NCBI RefSeq assembly: GCF_030272615.1
Contig: NC_081415.1
Coordinates: forward strand, 261,704,425 to 261,768,424
Origin: Cryptomeria japonica
Lineage: Eukaryota > Streptophyta > Pinopsida > Cupressales > Cupressaceae
Length of the DNA stretch: 64,000 bases
Direction: 5' to 3'
Positions 12,124-22,919 of the stretch are shown here, in pieces; within the stretch, counting starts at the first letter, position 1; each line of letters opens with the position of its first letter. A program made the position numbers and the translations under genes. Under the pieces are notes generated by a model. That model was not told where the DNA came from and made no database searches. It worked only from the letters and a program-made list of their open reading frames with translations.

Positions 12124-12422
12124 GGAAAAATCCTTAGGGGGTATTGCAGCAAGTTGAAGATCATGCATTCTACCCTCGGTTGATGGTGAGAAGATACATT
12201 TCTTCTTTACCGATGGATGTGTTAAGTTTTCACTTAACCGATGAGCATTTAATGTTGTTTTAAAGAAATTTTTGGCTATAAAGCACCGGGAAATCCTCAT
12301 TTCAAACTCACCAAACATTCAAACGATTAGAGAGCACAAAATTGAGCAAGGCATTCTAAGGCAAAGTTGCGAAGTGATTTTCAAGCATTCAAAATTTTGA
12401 TTCAGAGGTATTTATATTTGAA
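12124..12422 (+). promoter_or_regulatory. Spacer between ORF1 and ORF2 of C, with TATA box
   Basis: Begins with a ccttaggggg purine word as in B (gcttaggggg). A TATA-like tataaag lies at 12277-12283, 140 bp before the ORF2 ATG. The word gaggtattta lies 17 bp before the ATG. It has the layout of a promoter plus 5' leader. Transcription from it is not shown. Confidence 0.4.
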
Positions 12423-14462
12423 ATGGCTTCCTCATCTTCTATTCTAGAGATTATTTTGAACCCTACCATTGTGGAGATTGTTAAAGGCCCTAGACTCGTA
12501 TTCTGGATTATCCCCGAGATTGTGAAACAAGATGATTTTATAGGAGCTTTTTCAAAAATCCCTAAGGGTGTAGCATTTGCAGAAGACCCTAGAATTTACA
12601 TACATTGCAACATAGAAAACCTAGGGACTGAGGAGTTGAAGAAAATATTTAATGGGGTCATTTATGATGAAAATGGAATAATCAAACCCGAACATAAGAT
12701 TGTAAAAAATTTAGGTTTTGTAGAGATTCTCAACATTCCTGAATTTTGTAAGGAAGTTGTCAAACTTGTATTAAGAAGTGTCCATGGAGAATTCATGTGG
12801 TTAAGTCAGTTTACAAAATAACCAAGGAAGCAATTAAGGCAGTTACTAGTTTACCTTCAATTGGTAGTAGGCCTGATAAAACCAAGAAGATTCCTAACAG
12901 AGGAGTTATGGATTTAATCGGAGCAACATATGATAACAAGTCACTTAGAGTGAATGATGTTAAGGATATCAATGTGAGATATGTAAGTATGGTACTAGGA
13001 TACAAAGCTACTCATGCAAATAGACTAAATTTTGTTTCTATCCTATGTATTCACAGTACATATGAGATGGTACACAATAATGCTAAGATTGATGTATGTG
13101 AATGGATTAAGGATGAGTTAATTGACACCCTGAAAAAGATTAAGGGAGACAAGAAAGGTACTTTCCATTTTGGAAACCTTCTGGTATGTCTGATGTTGTA
13201 CTTTACCAAGAAGATACCCGACATAGGTCACAAGGATTTTGGTTATGACATTCTTGTAGGAAAACAGTTACAAGATGCTTTCATTGGTATGGGCACTGAC
13301 AGTGTTAAAAACATTCAGACTATTTCAAATCATTCCAATCTAAGATTAGAGAAAGAGAGAGACTACCATAGAGCATTGTTGATAAATATGACAAGGAAAT
13401 ATGGTTTGTTATTAAGAGAGATGAAACTTGGATGGAAGCAGTAAGACCTAGAAATATTTGGGTTACGAAGATGGGATGTGAGGTAGACTTATCTATTTTG
13501 GAAACTTATGCTAAAGCTCTACTTGATGCACCAAGAGAGTCATCTGAGGAATTATTTGGAAATGCAGAAACCATAGAGAGCAATGTATCTATGCAAAAAA
13601 GGACTAAGAGAAGAGAAAAATTCATTAGAGATGCCTCCAAGAAGGTAAAGGAAATCAAAGAAATTGTCATGAACATCAGTGGTCTATCGGCAAGTGAACT
13701 TGAAGGACTACAACCTAAAGCACATGTTTCACCGGTTGTAACATCTTCTGACACTGACAGTGGTAAGGTTGTTGAGTTTAAGAGAGTAGAAAGGAAGAGA
13801 AAACCCTCACTAGTATCCTCTCCTTCACCTAAGACAAATAGGACACTAAGAAAGAAACAATAGGCAGTTAGAGAACCGAAGAAGAAAATTACACCTAAGA
13901 AGAAACAAACACTGGTTACCCCCACATTGAATGATTCACTGAATGAGATAACAGAGGAAGGTAATTTGACAAATGTAAGCAAATGGTATAACACTTCAAA
14001 TGATACTAACAGAAACACCATTGAGGAAAGCATTGTCTTACACTTGGATATATGCAAGAAAGTTTTGATAGAAGTGATTGATGAGCTACCAAATGATATC
14101 TACATGAGACTAGAAGCAAAAAGGCTATCAGTGATGGAATTGGATAAGAAATTGAAAGTTGAAGCACTCTTGGTAGTTCATCCGATAGACTCCAAGGAAG
14201 AAATTGACGAACTTATCTCTGAAGCTAACCGATCTGTATTTGTTAGTGGACACCGACAAGTAAGCCTAATGGTTGGAAGGGTAAAAGAGATTGCAAATAA
14301 GATTGCAGATAAATGGGATATATTCCTTGTAGAGAAGGAAAAGCAAGAGGAGAAGAGCAGAACTAAGAAGAGATTCAAAGTATATCAGAAAGACAAGGAC
14401 AAGGGTAAAACCAAAGTTGGTGGTATTCCAAACATAAAGGTTACAAATAACCTTCCACTACC
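12423..14462 (+). pseudogene. ORF2 of C, 5' part, split by insertion of D
   Basis: Starts at MASSSSILEIILNPTIVEI. Frames change near 12800 and 13440, and a stop lies at 13861. The conserved N-terminal blocks are readable: IHCNIENLG, VLRSVHGEFMWL, a block near 12970-13200 (NRLNFVSI ... FHFGNLLVCLMLYF), then a basic low-complexity stretch and a helical region. The frame continues across the D insertion into 33740: removing D and one copy of ctacc keeps it in phase. The function is unknown, as for A and B. Confidence 0.7.
14458..14462. repeat. Target-site duplication of D
   Basis: ctacc lies directly before the left end of D and again at 33735-33739 directly after its right end. A perfect 5-bp duplication inside ORF2 of C. 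Confidence 0.9.
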
Positions 14463-14559
14463 TGTAACAACCCACCATAATTAACCCAACAAAATTGACC
14501 ATTCTTTTTTTTTGTTTAATTTAATCATTTGTGTTTGATTCAATCGCATACTCTGGGCA

Positions 14560-14710
14560 TCCATCTATTTGGATTATGCATTCATCCATTCGGGATGAGC
14601 ATCTAACCATACGGGTTAGGCATTTGTCCATATGGGACATAAAATTTCATCTATCTAATACAGGATAGGCATCTACCCATACGGGGTAGGCATCTATCCA
14701 ATTGGGAAAG
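14560..14710. repeat. Degenerate tandem ladder repeat inside the D LTR
   Basis: Five to six imperfect copies of a unit of about 25-30 bp built on gcatctacccatacggggta (variants gcatccatc, gcatttgtccatatggga). The same ladder is in the other LTR of D (29770-29920), in solo LTR G (58850-59005) and, reversed, in the LTR of E (52140-52290). Confidence 0.75.
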
Positions 14711-16371
14711 GAGGTGCTCTGGCCAGAGACTTAGACTCATCGGGACCATTCAGGTCCTGAGTCACTCACTAAGTACTACACTCTTCTAATAGAAGTGCAT
14801 CGAGGTCGCCGTCCTTAGGAGTAATTAAATAACATAATACAAGCTTGAATTTCGCCTCGAAATTTGGCTTAAAGCCTCGGGAAGTCAAGCGAATCCATAT
14901 GGGATTCCTTCTGAGTATGCATTGAATTACTTTTTCCTTTTTATTATACTTATCTTTCAAATTTGGATTCTATTCAATCCTCCTATACCAAGCCTAGACC
15001 CCACCCAAGAATGCCTGAGTACTAGGGACAACTCCATCCCAAGACTGCCTACATACCCGTTTCGGCATGGGATCAAGGTGTAAAATATGTAGTTCTATTT
15101 TCTACTCTATGGTTTGATGTAAATTGATTAGTGGGTATGCAACCCTTTCTAGGGTCAATGTCCCAGATAGTTTCTCTGCGGTTGCTACCCACGGTGATAG
15201 AGCTTAAGCAAAGGCTCAAGATGGCCTAATGCTTGTGGCCTAAAACAACTAGATCCTAATTCCTATCATAAACGTCACCCTTGGCCAATTCTTAATTGAT
15301 AATAATTCTTCGAGATTAAATCAATTTCATAAGAGCATTTCACTCATCATCCCTATAGGAGTTTCCTATGGTTTAACTCAGCAGATGAAAGATCATTTTA
15401 GAATTATCTTATTAAATTATCGATCCAAGTGGGATTACCCGCCCCTTGGATTTTAACTTCCAAGTGTCCCTTATTACTCCTCGATGATTTATAGGGACGA
15501 TGCCACAGACGTCATTGATGCAGCTTTATTAGGTGTTAAGTGCAATAGTTCAACACGATGACACTACCCGTAAGCGTGACCCAGACGCATTGTATATACC
15601 GAACGCTGCTAGGTTTTGGTTTCCATCTTCCTTTAGTTAGTTTTCTAACTAAGAGTTATGAAAACATCATACTTGAAAACAATTACTTAATTGAACGTGT
15701 ATAATTTAATTAATTGAAATAACCACTTGACGAATCACGTAGAATAAAAACCATAACTAACTTATTTATTATTCGAAACTTGAAATATAACTTGCGTAAA
15801 AATGACAATTATGAAACTTGCATATTAATAATTAAACGTGTGACTTGCATGAAGATGAAGAAAACGTAACTTTGTCATTAATAAATGCAAATAAAGTATA
15901 AGTAATTCGCATGAAGCAAGGATAGCGTAAGTTACATGCAAGGTTGAGAAATGTGTTGATTTATACCATGAGAAAAATCACTTGTAGAGCCACTGGTCCC
16001 AAAAATAGCAACTTGCTTAGACATTTGGTTCGAATCATATTAATATGAATTAATTGCTAAATGCCAACTAAGTGCCCCAATGGATCTTAAATAGATTGAA
16101 TGATTCTAATTATAACATTTGATATAATATAATTTACAATTATAAAATTTACTATAGATAAATTAATTATGAATTTACTACACAATAATCCCCAATATCT
16201 ATAAATTTTTTTCTAAGTTAAATTTAATAACTTAAGGTATATACTAAGGAAAAGAAATTAACAATTTCTAAATTGCAATTTATACATTTATATTTAATAA
16301 AAAAACCTAGAAAAATAAATATAAAAAAAAAGGAAAAGATAGGCAAATTTTTTTGTTTAAGGTTTAGTGGG

Positions 16372-16503
16372 GAGTGGGGCCCACGGGTCCCATCACCACT
16401 GCGGGCCTGCGGAAGCAGGCCCGCAGTGATGAGGGGACCTTGTGGTCCCGTTCACTACCCTGCGGCCACTACCGTGACAGTGACCGCAGGGGAAGTGGAG
16501 GGT
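16372..16503. repeat. GC-rich hairpin cluster in the D LTR
   Basis: A GC-rich island in AT-rich DNA. A perfect 14-bp stem, cactgcgggcctgc at 16397-16410 with its complement at 16415-16428, closes a 4-base loop ggaa. Two weaker inverted repeats follow (gggacc/ggtccc and ccctgcgg/ccgcaggg). The other LTR carries the same island (31575-31715) with a few mismatches in the stem. It may be an RNA structure near the transcript ends. Role unknown. Confidence 0.7.
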
Positions 16504-16508
16504 ACCAC
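16504..16508. repeat. Target-site duplication of element B
   Basis: accac before the 5' LTR of B and again at 24409-24413 after its 3' LTR. The uninterrupted target ggtaccacttcccc is visible in the other LTR of D, which confirms the insertion point. Confidence 0.95.
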
Positions 16509-17663
16509 TCTTGGCATTTTTGTTGTTTATGCTGTGATTGTCATTGATGGACACACACTTGTATTGAGATCCCCTTTATATGTACGAGCTTATGCTCAAC
16601 CGGTATCTGTTCCAACTAGTATGTTGTATAATAGTTTCTAGACTAGTGGCGATTTTGCAGAATGTGTTTCCCGGTCTAAAGTGGCATGTCGACCCCAAGC
16701 AGTTCACAGATCACAAGGGGTACGAGGGAGCAAAGCGGCACAACACATTCTTACCAATCTTCATTTTTGTCAAACCGGCAACCGGTATTTTGTATGAACC
16801 GGTAATAATCTGAGATGAGTTACCAACCAACATTTTGTGATGAGTTATCAATCCACCAATTGTTTGATGGTGCTGACACATTGATGGTGATTCCTGTGTC
16901 ATGTTACTAAGTATGTCTAGATTCATTGAACCTAGGAAATTGTAAAGAAATCCTATTGGACCAACAAGAAATCAGATTCCTTTAAAAGGACATCATGTCT
17001 AGGGTTTTAGGTTGTTGCAAAAAGGCTTAATGTTGAGCTAGGGTTTAAGGTGGAAGTTGAGAACGATCTTATCTGAGAAGATCAAGTTGTAACTGTGTGT
17101 GAGAGAGAGAGAGAAGACTGAAGTAATGCTGGAATACATTAGCTATGAGCAATACTGGATCTAACTAAGCAGTTTGTGCTATTAGATAGATCAAACACTT
17201 CTTGATTACTCACATCTTTGACAAGTCTGTAGCCCCTAATCAGGTAGGCCTCAAAGCCTTTGTAAAACCCTCTAACAAGGTGGTTCACACATGTGAATCT
17301 AAAATCCTCTAACAAGGTAGTCTTTAATCAGACTTATCTCCTAATAGAGATTGAGATTTCTAACAGGATCTGTTATGGTGAAAAACATTGTAAGACCTTA
17401 ACCGGTCTGGTTTCTATTCTGCAGATAGTTACTTGTGAGTTCCATCTCACCGTGGTTTTTCCCAGTTGGGTTTCCACGTCAAATATCTTGTGTTATGGTT
17501 GTATTGCTTTTGTGGGTGAATGATTTATTCGGATTTTGGTTTGCATATGTGGTAACCGGTTTGATTGTCAGACTAATTTACCGGTTTATCTTTAGACTGT
17601 GTAAGTGTTTTAGTGCAGTAGTTTTTGGCATACTAATTCACCCCCTCCTCTTAGTATTCATCA
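16509..17663 (+). repeat. 5' LTR of element B
   Basis: Repeated at 23258-24408. The first 230 bp differ at about one position in ten between copies, whereas the last 125 bp differ at only about three positions. accggt palindromes lie near 16600, 16783, 16797, 17400, 17556 and 17580. A C-rich run near 17640 precedes the LTR end ttcatca. Confidence 0.9.
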
Positions 17664-17679
17664 ATTGGTATCAGAGCCA
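17664..17679 (+). promoter_or_regulatory. Primer-binding site, initiator-Met tRNA type (B)
   Basis: attggtatcagagcca directly after the LTR, identical to the site of A. Confidence 0.9.
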
Positions 17680-17713
17680 ACCTTTCTATAAGTTTAACCA
17701 CTTAGAAAGAGAT

Positions 17714-18991
17714 ATGGGGGAATACACCTTGAGGGAACTTACTCAATGACTCACTAAGTCTGAGCAAGCCTATGATGATCTTATGGTCAAATACAAGGCA
17801 TCTCAAGCAAAAAGAAGAGAACATGCAGAGAGGCTGATGGAACAATCTAAAAGTAGTTCTGAAGATGAAGCTAACATGGAAGCCATGATTGCTGAAGTAA
17901 ATAAGCTGAATGATTCAAACTCCAATCTGAGAAAGCAGCTGGAAGGACTGACTATTCAGTTTAGTCAAGAGCTTGAGAACCGGAGGAAAGCTGAAGATCT
18001 GGTAAAAGATAGAGATCATGAGATCTCCAAGTTGAAACATGAGATTAGTGCACTAACTGCTCGCCTTCATGAGAGAAGAATGGAAAAAGAAGACATGCAA
18101 GGAGAACTAAACATTGCCATCTCTGAAAATGAAAGTCTTATGGAGACAAACACTGCTATTTCCAAAGAACTCTTTGAGTCAAAGGAAATACTTGCTAAGT
18201 TTGGCAAAAGTACAGTCAAGCTAGAGCAAAAGCTTGAGTCATCTAGACCGACAAAGAATACCAATGGTCTTGGTTTTTCTGGACATGAAGAAGGAGAATC
18301 CTCAAGAACAAATGCTGAAGCATCAAAGAAGCAACTGGCACTCAAAGGAAAAGGTAAGCAAAAATTCAAACCTGTTTGCTTTAACTGTCTTAAAGAAGGA
18401 CACACTGCCAATGTATGTAGGAGCAAAGCCTACAATAATTTTCCCTATTTTATCAACAATGTACCTAGATCCAATAAGTTCAATGGTCATTATTATGCAT
18501 GCAACAAGTTTGGGCATAGAGAATTTGAATGCAGGTCTGTAATGGATAACACCAGAAGATATCCTCAAAGGACCCAAGGAACTAGTCCTGAACCTTTTAT
18601 GAACTGGAACCACAACTGGTTTAATGTCTTCAATCATCAGTCAAGAAGCGGTGGTCATCAAGTGGCAACCAAATGGAGAGAAAGTTGTATGATCTATCAT
18701 GGTCATGGTCACATTGCTACAACATGCAGAAGAAAGAATGGAAACATGTACAATGGACCTTGGAGAGCACCTGGACTTGTTTGCTATCACTGCAACAAAC
18801 CGGGTCACATTGCAAGATTCTGCAGAAGTAGAAAAAATATATCTGATGATATACCTGTCACTCAGGAAGGAGAAATAGATGTTGAAAAAGTTCAAGGAGA
18901 CATGAAGAAAACATGGAAGAAGAAACCAATATTGTCGGAGGAGGAACTAGTTTTTGCACCTAGTGTGGAAATATCGGAACCAACAAACTAA
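17714..18991 (+). pseudogene. ORF1 of B: coiled-coil CCHC zinc-knuckle (gag-like) protein
   Basis: Start at the ATG of MGEYTLRELTQ. One in-frame TGA at 17747-17749 follows, then the frame is open from 17783 to 18991 (402 residues). Counting from 17783, residues 1-145 are a highly charged coiled coil. Four knuckle-like units follow: CFNCLKEGHTANVC (199-212), YYACNKFGHREFEC (first Cys lost), CMIYHGHGHIATTC (second Cys lost) and CYHCNKPGHIARFC (334-347). The tail is acidic and ends SVEISEPTN. Known role of such arrays: RNA binding and packaging in nucleocapsids. There is no recognisable capsid domain between LTR and knuckles, unlike standard copia gag, so the protein may not form particles itself. 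Confidence 0.8.
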
Positions 18992-19435
18992 GCCTCAAAG
19001 GCTTAGGGGGAGAAAATGGTGAAATGCTTTCAAACCCCCAGTTGACACCAGTAAAAGACCTTAACCGGTATGCGATACCTGTTGCTTGGTAGAAGACCGG
19101 AAATGGTAAAAAGGCAAATTAGGGTTTACACCCTAATAAAGCTGCATTAATGACGGTAGGTGAGAGACATGTATAAATGCAATTTTCAAATCATTTCTCA
19201 CTATCTGTTTTCGAGCGAAGAAAAGTTTTCAAGTGCAGAGCGAAGAAAAAGGTGATTTGAGATTAGATTTCAAGAAATTGGATAATCTTGAAAGAGATTC
19301 AAATCTAGTTTGCAAGCGGAAGTGGAGAACACAAAGCGGTGATTTGGCATCCGACGGAGAGCGAAGTGAAGCAGAATCAGGAAGCCCTAAATTCATGCTT
19401 GAAAGGTATTTTTCATGTTCTTGAAATACTCTTCA
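18992..19435 (+). promoter_or_regulatory. Spacer between ORF1 and ORF2 of B, with TATA box
   Basis: Starts with gcttagggggagaaaatgg, a polypurine-like word right after ORF1. It then contains attagggtttacaccctaa, a TATA-like tataaat at 19172-19178, a purine-rich leader with repeated gagcgaagaaaa words, and aaggtattttt 30 bp before the ORF2 ATG. This resembles a plant gene promoter plus 5' leader. No splice or transcript evidence is available. Confidence 0.45.
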
Positions 19436-22400
19436 ATGGCTTTCGCATCTCATACCAGTTCAAGCACATCCATTGAGTGAGAAAGTTTCATTCAGAGGAA
19501 GTCCAAGTATAATGCTTTGTCACAAGTTCCAGCTGGAGTCATAGTCGAAGAAGGAATTTCAGATTATATTGATTGCAAAATAGAAGACCTAGGGTCTTTA
19601 GCCATTCATATTCAATTAGGTCTATTTTGCGGTAAGGACAAAAGGATCAAACCGGAATTTAGTGTCATAGAGAAGAAGAAATTCCACAACGTTGTATATT
19701 TCTTGGAAGACTTCACAGAGGATCACATCAGGATCATCTTGAGCAGAGTCCATGGTGACAAGATGTACTTGGAGAGGACGCATGATATCATGCCTCAGGC
19801 AATTCATGCAGTCATCAGTTTTTGCAACATAGGGGAAGTGCCAACCCTGAGAAAAGTGAGCAAAATGGAAATGACCAAGCTCACTGGTTCAACAAGTGAT
19901 TCACGAGGCATGACAGTCAATCCTATCAAGGATGATCTGGTGAAATACGCATGCATGGTAATTGGATACATAACATTATCAGCCAGTAGGATTAATTCTG
20001 TATCTACTGCAGTGGTAAATGTCACTTACCGAATGATAAAAGAGGATGCATCTTTTGATTTATGCATCGACATGCAGAGGCAACTCCTGCTAAATCTCAA
20101 GGCAATCAAGCAGGACAACTCTCTAAGGTTTAAGTTTGGACAACTACTGGTAGGGTTGTTCTTTTATTTCCAAGGCTACTTTCTAGGTGTAGGAGATGTC
20201 CAGTGGTCACCTGACCAACTAGTAACCAAGCAGATAAAGGAAAGCATGCAAGCCATTGGAACTGGCTACCCTGAGGTACTAAAAAAATACTTTGATGAGT
20301 TCAGAAGAAAGATGAGTCAGAGGGTAAGAATCTTAGGAGACATAGTGAAGAAATACGAAGATGACATCTATTTCACTATTCAGGTGGACAAATGTCTAAT
20401 GGAGGCTGTTGACCCTAGAATGGAGGAAGTGGAGCCTATGGGCTATGAGGTCATGTTTGACATGCTGGAAGGGTATGCTTCAACCCTTATTGCCTCGTCT
20501 CTTGATCCAAAGGCTAAGAGGACCAGAACCCACTTGGAGAGGATCACACTGGTTGAAGAACCATCGGTGAAGAAGGGAAAAGAACTGGCAGCTAAGAAAG
20601 CTAAGGCAGTTCCTGCAGCATCGGCACCAGCTACCACTGCGACTCCAAGAGTGACCAAGCGGTCACCGGCAAAGAAGAAACCGGAGGTAACACCGGAAAA
20701 AGTCTTCGAAAGAAAGAGGAAGACTAAGGCAAATGAATTGGACTCTGAAGAAACTGAGTCTGATGAACAGCCAAAGAAGGCTAGACAGACCAAGAAGATG
20801 AAGAAGAATGAACCGACAGCATCCGCACTGGTAAATATAGATATCTCCTCTTACAAACCTTTGACACATTGTCAAAGAACAATAAAGAATATTAGGAGAA
20901 AGCTACTTCATGATTTAATAGATTATTATGATGAATTCAATAGTGAGGAAAAAGATGAAGTACTATAGGAAATCATTCTTTATTTATGTAAAAATGACCG
21001 GTCACCATCAGAGATTAAATCTCAGACACCAGACTCATTATTTAAAGCATTGGATAATAAATGGCGCATTGCCATTGAAAAGGAACAAGAGATTAGGGAG
21101 AAAGTTTTTGCACAGTACTTCCCCGAACTCTCAAATTCAGAATTGTTTGATGCCTTGGATCAAAATAAAGGTCTCTTCTTCACAAGGAGAAGAAGACTCT
21201 GGTTGTTGGAGGGGAGAGTTGATGATGTAGAAAAAGATACACATCAGCACATGGCCCATGCTATCAGCTCTCACAAAGCTCGAATGGCCAACCTCCAAGT
21301 GGAAAAGGAACCAATTTTTTCCAAACTGGATGAGGTTTTTGATGAGGAAGGAAACCTGGTGGAAGAACCAATCGACACCATAGATGTCAATGCCCTGGAT
21401 ATAGAAGATGTCACTCAGGACATACTTTCTGAGGGAACTAAACAGGGGCAACAGGCTTATCAGGATGGTGAACATGCTGTGGACACTCAACAAGCGGCAA
21501 AAGAACAGGATGAGAAAAAGAAGAAGGATGAAGATGAGAAACAGAGGAAAGAGGAAGAGAAGAGAAAAGAGGAAGAGGAAAAATGAAAAGATGAAGAAAA
21601 GAAGAAGCAAGAAGATGACAGGAAAAAGAAAGAAGAAGAAGATAAGGAAGAAAAGAAGAAGGAAGCAGAGGAGAAGAAGAAGAAGGAAGAGGAAGAACAA
21701 AAGAAGAAGGAAGTGGAAGAGAAGAAGAAGAAGGAAGAGGAAGAACAAAAGAAGAAGGAAGTGGAAGAGAAGAAGAAGAAGGAAGAGGAATAACAAAAGA
21801 AGAAGGAAGTGGAAGAGAAGAAGAAGAAGGAAGAGGAAGAACAAAAGAAGAAGGAAGCGGAAGAGAAGAAGAAGAAGGAAGAGGAGGAACAAAAGAAGAA
21901 GGTAGAAGCAGAGCAAAAACATAAAGAAGAAGAAGAAAAGAAGAAGATGGAAGAGGAAGAGAAGAAACAGAGAGAGGAGAAAGAAAAGGAAGAGAAGGAG
22001 AAGAAAAAGAAGGAAGAAGCAGATAAGACCATTCAAGCAATGAAGACCACACAGATGGAAACTCCTAAGGCAATCGGTAGCCAAGCCAAACCGGCTGCTA
22101 TCTCGAGCCATATTGATCTCCAATCTGCAAGTGAGTCTGAGCTTATGCAGAGCATCAAGGTTGCCCAAGAGTGCCTTGAAGGCATTCGAAGGAAAAGAAA
22201 ACAAGATATTATTTAGGCGGCTGTAGACACACTTACCTTTTTAATCCTTGGTACTAATCTTCTTGACACTGATTCATCACTAACACAACTCAAACTTCTG
22301 TGTACTATAGTGGATGATCAGGTGCAGAGTCTAGAAGAAGCAGCAGAGGCCAATGTAAAGAAAGAGCACCAAAAGGCTCTTAATGTTGCTCTAGTGAAGA

Positions 22401-22919
22401 AATTGAATGAGCTTAGGACTGAATTGCTAAAGGATCAAAAGGACATAAGGAGTGCCTTGGATGAGGGAAACTTGCTACTCAGCAAAATCTGTCAACTCAT
22501 CTATTCTGTGATGATGTGCTAGCCAAGAAGCAATAGCTTCAAATGGACTTACAGTCCTACTTGAGCACATTCAAGACTCCTTACGACTCCTTTTCTACAT
22601 ATGGGCAAACCGTTCATCGGTTCGTGATCCAGTCAGCCAAGATGGAGCAATAGATCAACACAAGGTCTAGGGATTTGCAAGAGCTTCAACTAGTATACTT
22701 CCACAACTGCAAATTCTCCAGAAATGTTATCTGAACCTAGATGCCCTAACAGTCACACAAGAATTGAGCACAATAGATGTCATGGAGGAACAGGTATCAC
22801 AGATGCAGACAGAGAAGGAAGTGGCAACCTCCCTACTTGAGTCCTGGTCCCTTTCCATGAAACAATTTTTGCAGAACTATAAAGCGGTTTTTGACAAGTA
22901 TTATTCATTATTGTCATAA
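19436..22919 (+). pseudogene. ORF2 of B: long protein of unknown function, nearly intact N-terminal half
   Basis: ATG at 19436 (MAFASHTSSSTSIE, then a TGA at 19478). The frame is open from 19517 to 20968, then broken near 20965 and continued by 21050-21586, 21809-22216 and 22310-22522 to a final TAA at 22917-22919. The N-terminal half, about 330 residues, is the part conserved in A and C: IDCKIEDLG, LSRVHGDKMYLERTH, VKYACMVIGYITLSASRINS, FKFGQLLVGLFFYFQGYFLG. Then come a Lys/Pro/Ala-rich basic linker, a block SYKPLTHCQRTIKNI shared with A, a block EKVFAQYFPELS also in A, a Lys/Glu repeat tract and a helical tail. No enzyme motif is recognised. Confidence 0.75.
21660..21903 (+). repeat. 48-bp coding minisatellite (Lys/Glu repeat) in ORF2 of B
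   Basis: Five near-perfect copies of a 48-bp unit encoding the 16-residue repeat VEEKKKKEEEEQKKKE. The copies differ by single bases (gtg/gcg, and one GAA to TAA stop at 21791). The flanks 21480-21660 and 21905-22030 are also Lys/Glu-rich but not repeated exactly. The pure-purine strand gives long spurious Leu/Phe and Ser/Phe frames on the minus strand. Confidence 0.9.

Larger units (their letters stand above)
14463..16508 (-). repeat. 3' LTR of D, first segment (before B insertion)
   Basis: Matches 29674-31725 nearly base for base, with a few percent differences. It is interrupted by B inside the word ggtaccacttcccc, which is intact in the other LTR. The LTR resumes at 24414. On the coding strand this is the downstream half of the LTR. 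It contains the ladder repeat near 14560-14710 and a GC-rich hairpin cluster near 16370-16500. No frame of interest. Confidence 0.9.

Noticed and set aside
14560-14710. Evenly spaced repeats that could suggest a CRISPR-like array
   Set aside because: The units are degenerate, spacers are not unique sequence, and the array sits inside an LTR of a plant retrotransposon and recurs in its relatives.
21137-22204. Long Leu/Phe-rich and Ser/Phe-rich frames on the minus strand and an Arg/Lys-rich plus frame
   Set aside because: They are the other reading frames of the purine-only Lys/Glu repeat of ORF2 in B and have no start context or domain.
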